This document shows, in pieces, positions 1 through 4,969 of a stretch of 5,945 bases of DNA; positions within the stretch are counted from its first letter, which is position 1, and each line of letters opens with the position of its first letter. The stretch is taken from NCBI GenBank assembly GCA_937915775.1, contig CALGGQ010000103.1:1-5945 (forward strand). Direction: 5' to 3'. The position numbers and the translations under genes were made by a program. This stretch comes from an uncultured Clostridia bacterium (GTDB lineage Bacteria; Bacillota; Clostridia; Oscillospirales; Acutalibacteraceae). Below the pieces are notes generated by a model. The model searched no databases. It saw only the letters and a program-made list of their open reading frames with translations, and was not told the origin of the DNA.

Positions 1-100
1 TGTTGGCAAGACCGCCGTAGATTTCGCTGCCGGGGTATACGAAGCCGCGTCCCTTACAGAGTGCTACTAACTGGTCCAGTGTTTTTTCCGTGTTTAACAT
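1..100 (-). CDS. glyQS: Glycyl-tRNA synthetase, N-terminal fragment (runs off left edge)
   Basis: Seen: reading leftward from the ATG at 100-98 gives 33 codons, open to the window edge. The translation contains GFVYPGSEIYGGLAN at residues 19-33, the near-invariant N-terminal signature of the homodimeric (eukaryote/archaea/Firmicute-type, class II) glycine--tRNA ligase. Known: the cytoplasmic enzyme charges tRNA-Gly with glycine using ATP, and the full protein is usually about 450-480 residues, so most of it lies outside the window. The start is supported by a GGAGG Shine-Dalgarno at 112-108, seven bases upstream, and by a strong promoter at 160-132. The predicted leader is only about 25 bases, too short for the T-box riboswitch that often controls this gene in Firmicutes. 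It is divergent from the glycosyltransferase gene at 261. The symbol glyQS (also written glyS or glyRS) denotes the single-chain type. Only the N-terminus is visible, so integrity cannot be judged. Confidence 0.93.
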   Translation of the reverse strand, partial: MLNTEKTLDQLVALCKGRGFVYPGSEIYGGLAN

Positions 101-107
101 ATGATAT

Positions 108-112
108 CCTCC
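108..112 (-). promoter_or_regulatory. Ribosome binding site of glycyl-tRNA synthetase
   Basis: GGAGG on the minus strand (cctcc on the plus strand), seven bases from the ATG at 100. It fixes the start codon and, with the short leader, leaves no room for a T-box antiterminator. Confidence 0.85.
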
Positions 113-131
113 AAGATATTTTTTCAGCAAC

Positions 132-160
132 ATTATACTCTTTATGGTAACATTAGTCAA
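132..160 (-). promoter_or_regulatory. Sigma-A-type promoter for glycyl-tRNA synthetase
   Basis: On the minus strand a -35 TTGACT (160-155) and a perfect -10 TATAAT (137-132) are separated by exactly 17 bases. Transcription is predicted to start near 125, giving a leader of about 25 bases before the start codon at 100. This is seen directly as motif matches; the start site is inferred from spacing. Confidence 0.82.
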
Positions 161-201
161 TAAATTATCTTATAATATTCCTGTAACTATATAGATTAGG
201 A

Positions 202-230
202 TTGAAATTAAAGGACAGATTTGGTATAAT
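202..230 (+). promoter_or_regulatory. Promoter of the GT2/glycerophosphotransferase gene (extended -10)
   Basis: TTGAAA (202-207) and TATAAT (225-230) are spaced by 17 bases. A TG at 222-223, one base before the -10, makes it an extended -10 promoter. Predicted transcription start is about 237, so the leader is about 24 bases. No operator or riboswitch is visible between it and the glyQS promoter. Confidence 0.8.
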
Positions 231-248
231 ATCTATAACTATGTGTAC

Positions 249-254
249 AGGAGA
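249..254 (+). promoter_or_regulatory. Ribosome binding site that sets the start at 261
   Basis: AGGAGA lies six bases before the ATG at 261. The reading frame is also open from a GTG at 243, but that GTG sits upstream of this site and has no ribosome binding site of its own. The ATG at 261 is therefore preferred, removing six residues from the longest possible ORF. Confidence 0.82.
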
Positions 255-260
255 TATTGT

Positions 261-2975
261 ATGGCTCACAAGTTTACTTTTTCGGTGATTGTTCCCATTT
301 ATAACGTGGAGGATTATCTGCGCGAGGCGCTCGATTCCGTCATTCATCAGACGATGGATTTTAAAAGCAACATCCAGCTGATTCTGATTAACGACGGTTC
401 CTCCGATTCGTCGGAAGCCATCTGCCTGGAATATAAAAAGCAGTACCCGGAAAATATTACTTATATCTATAAAGAAAACGGCGGCGTTTCCTCGGCGCGT
501 AATATGGGCTTTGATTACGTCGAGGGCAAGTATGTCACTTTCCTGGACCCCGACGATATGTGGGAGGAAAACTCCTTTCAGGCGGCATACCGTTTTCTTG
601 AAAAGCACTATGATGAAATTGACGTGCTGGCGGCGCGTATCAAGTTCTTTGAAGCCAAGACGAATTTCCATTCGCTGGATTACAAGTTTTGGGACGGTAC
701 GCGCGTTGCCGATTTGACGAAGGATGAGGATATCTTCTGTGTGGAATCGACTGCAGCAACGACCTTTATCAAGGCGGAGGCAATTGGCAATATCCGTTTT
801 GACAGCCGTCTGAAATACGGCGAGGACTCCACCTTTATCAACAAAATCATGCTCAAAAAGCGCAAGTACGGTCTGATTTGTGAGGCGATGTATTATTATC
901 GCCGCCGTGCCACCGGCAATTCCGCCGTGAACAATCAGATTTTTGATAAGTCATTTTATCAGGCGTCGCTGGAGTATTATCACCTGGAGCTCTTCCGCTA
1001 TTCAAAAGAGCTGTACGGCGAGGTTATTCCATATGTGCAGGCAATGGTCGGCTACGACATTATGTGGCGCTTTGCCAATCCCGATATGCCGACGGTGCTG
1101 GATGAGGCGGAGCAGCAGGAATACTTTGCACGGCTGAAGGAAATCCTTTCGCAGATTGACGACCGTTATCTGCTTGAAAACCCGATACATAAGGCGATTA
1201 CCAAGAAATACGACGCGATGTATTATAAGTACGGTATCGACCTCTTAAAGCGTATCCGTTACGACGCTGCGACGGGCAAGCTGATGTATGAGGACCACCC
1301 GATTCTGAATCTGCAGCGCAATAAGTCAAAGGCGCAGCAGGTGGTCAGCGTAAGAATTGAAAAGGATACGCTGAAAGTCGAAGCACTCGTAGCACGCTGG
1401 CTGCTTGCCTGCACCGAAACGGGCGGCACCTATTTCTTCACGGTCAACGGCAAGAAGCATCCGACAACGGTGGAGGATTATAACGTCAACGAGCTGCGCA
1501 CGAGCAAGGGCAACGAGTATTTCTATTATCTTGCCTCCATGGAGCTGCCGATTACCGAGGCGATGAAGCAGAGCGGTAAAACGCTGGTGATTACGCCCTG
1601 CCTTCAGTATGGCGACGAGGTAACCACGCTCAGCATGGAATACGGCAAGTTTGTGCCGAACACCAATATGTTCAAGGGCAGTTATCAGTTCTTCGGCGAC
1701 TGCGCCGTCAAGTCCTTCCGTACCTCCATTCGTGTTTATTTTCCGAAGAACAAGGCGTATTCCAAGCTCAAGTGGGATATCAAAGCGATTTATCACTTCC
1801 TCAAAAAGAAGCAGTACGATGTGATTAAAAACCGCTATATCCGCTTCCCGCTGTTCCAAAAACGGCAGCAGAAAAAGGGAAGCATCTGGCTGATTTCCGA
1901 CCGTATTGATAATGCGGGTGATAACGGCGAAGTGCTGTTCAAGTATATCTGTGAGCATAAGCCCGATGGCGTCAGACCTATTTTCGTTATCGGCGAAATG
2001 GCAAAGCCTGCCGTCAAGGAGCGGCTGGAAGCCATCGGTGAGGTGGTGTATGCTGAGGATAAGCGCTATCCGTTCTATTTCCTGATGGCGGATAAGATTA
2101 TTTCCTCCAGCGCCGGTGAATTCACGATTAACGCCTTTGAGAGTAAGCGCGGTTACTATATTGACCTGTATCATTTCACCTATTACTTTATGAATCACGG
2201 CGTGAACTGCGGCGACTGCTCCAAGTGGCTGAACCGCTTCAATAAGAATATTCACATCTTCTTTACAACGGGTGAGAGCGAGCGCCGCAACATCATTGAG
2301 CGCAACTATAATTACGGTGCCGAAAATGTTCAGATTACCGGTCTGGCAAGATTTGACGCGCTGTATGATAATCCGCTCAAGCAGCTGCTGATTTTGCCGA
2401 CCTGGCGCCGTGCGTACCGTCAGTGCTATGACGATAAGACGTCGAGCATCTATTTTGACGGCTTTAAGGAGACGGAATTCTACCGCTTCTATAACGGCTT
2501 GATGAATGATGAGCGTCTGCTGGAAGTGATGCGCCGTAAGGGCTACAGAGGTCTGTTCTGCCTGCACCCCATTTTTATGCAGCAGTATGTGGATTTCGTG
2601 CAGAACGATGTGTTCAGTGTCAACGAGGGTTTTGTGGATTATAACAAGGCGTTTGCGGAATCCTCCGTGATGGTGACGGATTACTCCACGATTGCGTTTG
2701 ACTTCGCGTTTCTTAATAAGCCGATTGTTTACACGCAGTTTGACAAGGAGGAATTCTACGCCAATCAGATTTACGACGAGTGCTTTGACTACGCGAATGA
2801 GGGCTTCGGTCCCGTCTGCGAGGATTTGGACAGCGCCGTGAATGCCCTGATTGATGTGATTGAAAACGATTGCAAAAATCAATATCTTGACCGCATTGAC
2901 CGCTTCTTCGTCTATCATGACCAAAACAATGCCAAGCGTATTCTGGAAGCCGTGCTGGCGGACGATGAAAAATAA
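261..2975 (+). CDS. Bifunctional GT2 glycosyltransferase / CDP-glycerol:glycerophosphate glycerophosphotransferase
   Basis: Seen: 904 residues from the ATG at 261. Residues 1 to about 230 form a GT-A fold GT2 domain: FSVIVPIYNVEDYL near the start, INDGSSD (43-49), GGVSSARN (74-81), the metal/nucleotide-binding DPDD (96-99) and YGED (186-189), probably the catalytic-base region. Residues about 230-350 are helical and about 365-500 beta-rich and divergent. Residues 540-904 match the Glyphos_transf family (TagF/TagB): SDRIDNAGDNGE, NHG with His646, LPTWR, LHPIF with His769, and VTDYSTIAFDFAFLNKPI starting near 805. The two His motifs correspond to TagF catalytic histidines. Known: this family moves glycerol-phosphate (some members ribitol-phosphate) from a CDP-alditol to a polymer at the inner face of the cytoplasmic membrane; GT2 domains add sugars from nucleotide sugars. 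Inferred: it makes or decorates a teichoic-acid-like or phosphodiester-linked surface glycan. No signal peptide or clear membrane segment is seen, so membrane association would be peripheral. It is a single-gene unit with its own promoter and terminator. Sugar donor and acceptor cannot be read from sequence. Confidence 0.9.
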   Translation: MAHKFTFSVIVPIYNVEDYLREALDSVIHQTMDFKSNIQLILINDGSSDSSEAICLEYKKQYPENITYIYKENGGVSSARNMGFDYVEGKYVTFLDPDDMWEENSFQAAYRFLEKHYDEIDVLAARIKFFEAKTNFHSLDYKFWDGTRVADLTKDEDIFCVESTAATTFIKAEAIGNIRFDSRLKYGEDSTFINKIMLKKRKYGLICEAMYYYRRRATGNSAVNNQIFDKSFYQASLEYYHLELFRYSKELYGEVIPYVQAMVGYDIMWRFANPDMPTVLDEAEQQEYFARLKEILSQIDDRYLLENPIHKAITKKYDAMYYKYGIDLLKRIRYDAATGKLMYEDHPILNLQRNKSKAQQVVSVRIEKDTLKVEALVARWLLACTETGGTYFFTVNGKKHPTTVEDYNVNELRTSKGNEYFYYLASMELPITEAMKQSGKTLVITPCLQYGDEVTTLSMEYGKFVPNTNMFKGSYQFFGDCAVKSFRTSIRVYFPKNKAYSKLKWDIKAIYHFLKKKQYDVIKNRYIRFPLFQKRQQKKGSIWLISDRIDNAGDNGEVLFKYICEHKPDGVRPIFVIGEMAKPAVKERLEAIGEVVYAEDKRYPFYFLMADKIISSSAGEFTINAFESKRGYYIDLYHFTYYFMNHGVNCGDCSKWLNRFNKNIHIFFTTGESERRNIIERNYNYGAENVQITGLARFDALYDNPLKQLLILPTWRRAYRQCYDDKTSSIYFDGFKETEFYRFYNGLMNDERLLEVMRRKGYRGLFCLHPIFMQQYVDFVQNDVFSVNEGFVDYNKAFAESSVMVTDYSTIAFDFAFLNKPIVYTQFDKEEFYANQIYDECFDYANEGFGPVCEDLDSAVNALIDVIENDCKNQYLDRIDRFFVYHDQNNAKRILEAVLADDEK

Positions 2976-2985
2976 AATCAAAACA

Positions 2986-3016
2986 AAAATGCCTCGGAAC
3001 ATTTCCGAGGCATTTT
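2986..3016. terminator. Bidirectional intrinsic terminator between convergent genes
   Basis: A perfect 14-bp inverted repeat, AAAATGCCTCGGAA (2986-2999) and TTCCGAGGCATTTT (3003-3016), flanks a three-base loop. It starts 10 bases after the stop at 2975. On the plus strand the stem ends in TTTTC. On the minus strand it is followed by a better U-tract (TTTTTGTTTTGATTTTATT). It should therefore end both the glycosyltransferase mRNA and the opposing mutase/small-protein operon, whose last stop codon is at 3050. Confidence 0.92.
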
Positions 3017-3036
3017 CTAATGTTATTCTAATGTTA
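3015..3036. repeat. Two tandem copies of an 11-bp unit
   Basis: TTCTAATGTTA occurs at 3015-3025 and again, directly adjacent and without mismatch, at 3026-3036. It lies in the noncoding gap between the terminator stem and the small membrane protein stop codon. It is probably a replication-slippage duplication; no function is evident. Confidence 0.75.
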
Positions 3037-3049
3037 ATCTACTAATATG

Positions 3050-3145
3050 CTATTTAATAAATATTGATAAGCCAACGCCGAGTCCGCTGAGCGCCATCAG
3101 CACGGCAAGGATTATCGCGATAATTCTGACCCAGTTCTGTCGCAT
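3050..3145 (-). CDS. 31-residue single-pass membrane protein, unrecognised
   Basis: Seen: ATG at 3145-3143, 31 codons, TAG at 3052-3050. The protein begins MRQNWVRIIAIILAV, is hydrophobic from about residue 6 to 30 with a GLGVG stretch at 21-25, and ends in FIK. Arginines at 2 and 7 predict a cytoplasmic N-terminus and one transmembrane helix. A GAGGTG ribosome binding site (3155-3150) lies four bases upstream and abuts the mutase stop codon TAA (3158-3156), with only ten bases between the two genes. This suggests an operon with possible translational coupling. The operon terminator follows 34 bases after the stop. Known: Firmicutes carry many unannotated membrane miniproteins of this design, for example the roughly 31-residue stressosome anchor Prli42. 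Resemblance in size, charge and topology is only suggestive, and I assign no function. It would be missed by gene callers with a 90- or 100-base cutoff. Confidence 0.68.
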   Translation of the reverse strand: MRQNWVRIIAIILAVLMALSGLGVGLSIFIK

Positions 3146-3149
3146 ACGG

Positions 3150-3155
3150 CACCTC
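3150..3155 (-). promoter_or_regulatory. Ribosome binding site of the 31-residue membrane protein
   Basis: GAGGTG on the minus strand matches six bases of the anti-Shine-Dalgarno complement. It lies directly after the mutase stop codon TAA and four bases before the ATG at 3145. This is the main evidence that the tiny ORF is translated. Confidence 0.68.
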
Positions 3156-4868
3156 TTATTTCATAAATTCGTTGGCGGCGGCAATCAGCTTGTCGGCAAT
3201 GGAAGCAGCCGCCTGCTTGCTGTCACCGACTGAGGTGATGTAAGCCTTGATTTTCGGCTCGGTGCCGCTCGGGCGGACAATCACCTTGTTGCTGTTTTCC
3301 AGTGCAAACGCCAGCACGTTGGATTTTGGCAGGTCAATGGCTTCCTCGCGTCCGTCGGTAAAGACGGTTTTGCTCGTCTTGTAATCCGAAACGGCAGTAA
3401 CGGCATAGCCCCCGATTTCCTGCGGCGGGTTGCAGCGCAGATTGTCCATTATGCCTGCCATCTTTTCCATACCGGCAGCGCCTTCAAAGGTGTAGCTTTC
3501 CACCACGTTGCCGTAGTAGCCGAATTCATCGTAAAGAGAATTCATCACGTCAACCAGGTTCATGCCCTTCGATTTGTAGAAGGCAGCCATCTCGCAAATC
3601 AGCATGGAGGCAACCACGGCGTCCTTATCCCTGGCGTGCGTGCCGGCAAGGTAGCCGTAGCTTTCCTCAAAGCCCATCACGAAATCATCCGCTCTGCCAT
3701 CAGCTTCGAGGTTAGTAATCAGCTCGCCGATATACTTGAAGCCGGTCAGCAGATTTTTGAAGGTGCAGTTGTACTTTTTCGCAATGACCTCGGCAAGGTC
3801 GGTGGAAACGAAGCTCTTCACTGCAATTGCAGAGGCGGGCAGCGTGCCCTTTGCCTTGCGTTCGGAAAGGAGGTAATTCAGCAGCATCGCGCCGACCTCG
3901 TTGCCGCTCATCAGCACCAGCTCGCCCGATTTGTCGGGTACGGCGATGCCCACACGGTCGCAGTCCGGGTCAGTTGCCAGAAGAATATCGGCTCCGATTT
4001 CCTTGTTCATTGCCAGACCAAGCTCGAAAACCTGCTTGATTTCGGGGTTCGGGAACGGGCAGGTAGGGAAGTTGCCGTCCGGCTTTTCCTGCTCGGGTAC
4101 CACGTAAACCTTGTCAATGCCGATTCTGTCAAGAATGGCGCGCACCGGCTTGTTTCCCGTGCCGTTGAGCGGGGTATAGATAACCTTCAGGTCAGCCGCC
4201 TTGACAATATCCGGGTTGATACACTGCTTCTGTACTTCGTCAAGAAACAGCTCAATAACGTCCTGACCGATGTATTCAATGAGCCCGTCAGCGACTGCCG
4301 CGTCAAAGTCAACCTTTTTAATGCCGGTAAAATAGTCCACCTGCTGAATGAAATCGTAGGTTTCAGCTGCCTCCTCATCGGTCATCTGATAGCCGTGAGG
4401 GTTGTAGCACTTGTAGCCGTTATACTTCGCCGGATTGTGAGAAGCGGTCAGAATGATACCGCTGCTGCAGCCGAAATGGCGAATTGCGAAAGACAGGCAC
4501 GGCGTCGGCTCCAGCTCTTCATAAAGATATACCTTAATGCCGTTTGCTGCCAGCACGCAGGCAGCCTCCTTGCTGAAATAATCGCTCTTGATACGCGAAT
4601 CATAGCCGATGGCGACGGACGGATTTTCGTAGTTCTTATTCAGAAAATCGGACAGTCCCTGCGTCGCTCTGCCGACGGTGTAAATGTTCATTCGGTTCGT
4701 GCCGGCGCCGATAACGCCGCGCAGTCCTGCTGTGCCGAATTCCAGCGAGCGGTAAAAGCGGTCAAGAATTTCATCCTCCCTGCCGCGGATGCTTTCCAGC
4801 TCAGTTGTAAGGTCGGCATCGCCCGTAGCCTTTTCCAACCATTCGTTATATAAAGCGTTCATATCCAT
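3156..4868 (-). CDS. Phospho-sugar mutase (alpha-phosphoglucomutase / phosphomannomutase family)
   Basis: Seen: 570 residues, complete, with all four family signatures in order. EFGTAGLRG (43-51) is the N-terminal substrate-binding motif. TASHNP (141-146) carries the catalytic phosphoserine Ser143. DPDCDR (300-305) is the Mg2+-binding loop, GFEESYGY (399-406) the sugar-specificity loop, and RPSGTEPK (532-539) the phosphate-binding loop. Known: these cytoplasmic enzymes interconvert hexose 6-phosphate and 1-phosphate through a phosphoserine and a bisphosphate intermediate. Long members with FGTAGLRG are the PgcA-like type of Firmicutes, usually about 560-600 residues, so the length is normal. 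Glucose-1-phosphate feeds UDP-glucose, glycogen and envelope glycans. Sequence alone does not settle glucose versus mannose, or activity on deoxyribose phosphates. The start at 4868 is chosen because an AAAGGAG site lies seven bases upstream; the in-frame ATG two codons later would be 13 bases away. It is the first gene of an operon with the 31-residue protein. pgcA would be a reasonable symbol but is not certain. Confidence 0.94.
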   Translation of the reverse strand: MDMNALYNEWLEKATGDADLTTELESIRGREDEILDRFYRSLEFGTAGLRGVIGAGTNRMNIYTVGRATQGLSDFLNKNYENPSVAIGYDSRIKSDYFSKEAACVLAANGIKVYLYEELEPTPCLSFAIRHFGCSSGIILTASHNPAKYNGYKCYNPHGYQMTDEEAAETYDFIQQVDYFTGIKKVDFDAAVADGLIEYIGQDVIELFLDEVQKQCINPDIVKAADLKVIYTPLNGTGNKPVRAILDRIGIDKVYVVPEQEKPDGNFPTCPFPNPEIKQVFELGLAMNKEIGADILLATDPDCDRVGIAVPDKSGELVLMSGNEVGAMLLNYLLSERKAKGTLPASAIAVKSFVSTDLAEVIAKKYNCTFKNLLTGFKYIGELITNLEADGRADDFVMGFEESYGYLAGTHARDKDAVVASMLICEMAAFYKSKGMNLVDVMNSLYDEFGYYGNVVESYTFEGAAGMEKMAGIMDNLRCNPPQEIGGYAVTAVSDYKTSKTVFTDGREEAIDLPKSNVLAFALENSNKVIVRPSGTEPKIKAYITSVGDSKQAAASIADKLIAAANEFMK

Positions 4869-4875
4869 ATCAAAA

Positions 4876-4882
4876 CTCCTTT
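4876..4882 (-). promoter_or_regulatory. Ribosome binding site of the phospho-sugar mutase
   Basis: AAAGGAG on the minus strand, seven bases before the ATG at 4868. It decides between two in-frame ATGs (4868 and 4862) in favour of the first. Confidence 0.82.
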
Positions 4883-4901
4883 GCCAATTAATCCATTTTT
4901 T

Positions 4902-4930
4902 ATTTTAAACCGATTATTTGCTATTGTCAA
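4902..4930 (-). promoter_or_regulatory. Near-consensus promoter of the mutase operon
   Basis: On the minus strand a perfect TTGACA (4930-4925) and TAAAAT (4907-4902) are separated by 17 bases. Transcription is predicted to begin around 4895, about 27 bases before the start codon. The -35 box lies on the same bases as the -35 box of the opposing comM promoter. Confidence 0.83.
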
Positions 4931-4952
4931 CCATTCCATATTTATGTATAAT
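4924..4952 (+). promoter_or_regulatory. Promoter of the comM-like gene
   Basis: TTGTCA (4924-4929) and a perfect TATAAT (4947-4952) are separated by 17 bases. The predicted transcription start is near 4959, leaving a very short leader of about 11 bases to the ATG at 4970, or about 5 bases to the ATG at 4964. The -35 box overlaps five bases of the divergent mutase -35. Confidence 0.72.
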
Positions 4953-4959
4953 AATTTTT

Positions 4960-4965
4960 GGTGAT
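4960..4965 (+). promoter_or_regulatory. Unusual ribosome binding site of the comM-like gene
   Basis: GGTGAT is complementary to the 5' part of the anti-Shine-Dalgarno region rather than its CCUCC core, and lies four bases before the ATG at 4970. It favours that start, giving the family-like N-terminus MFAKVKS, over the ATG at 4964 or the TTG at 4958, which lack any upstream site. Confidence 0.5.
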
Positions 4966-4969
4966 GAAA

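Noticed and set aside
171..176. Additional TATAAT in the glyQS/glycosyltransferase intergenic region
   Set aside because: No -35 box stands 16-18 bases upstream (the sequence there is taacat) and there is no extended -10 TG. It is AT-rich background between two better promoters.
165..671. 168-codon minus-strand open frame across the promoter region and start of the glycosyltransferase gene
   Set aside because: It runs antisense through the catalytic GT2 motifs and across two good promoters; no domain is recognisable.
1326..3002. 558-codon open frame antisense to the glycosyltransferase gene
   Set aside because: It overlaps a gene with clear domain motifs in the sense frame, and its translation shows no recognisable family. 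Long antisense frames are a common by-product of codon bias at this G+C.
3636..4853. 405-codon plus-strand open frame opposite the phospho-sugar mutase
   Set aside because: The mutase on the minus strand has all family signatures. The opposite frame gives low-complexity V/A/R/H-rich protein with no domain and is a shadow.
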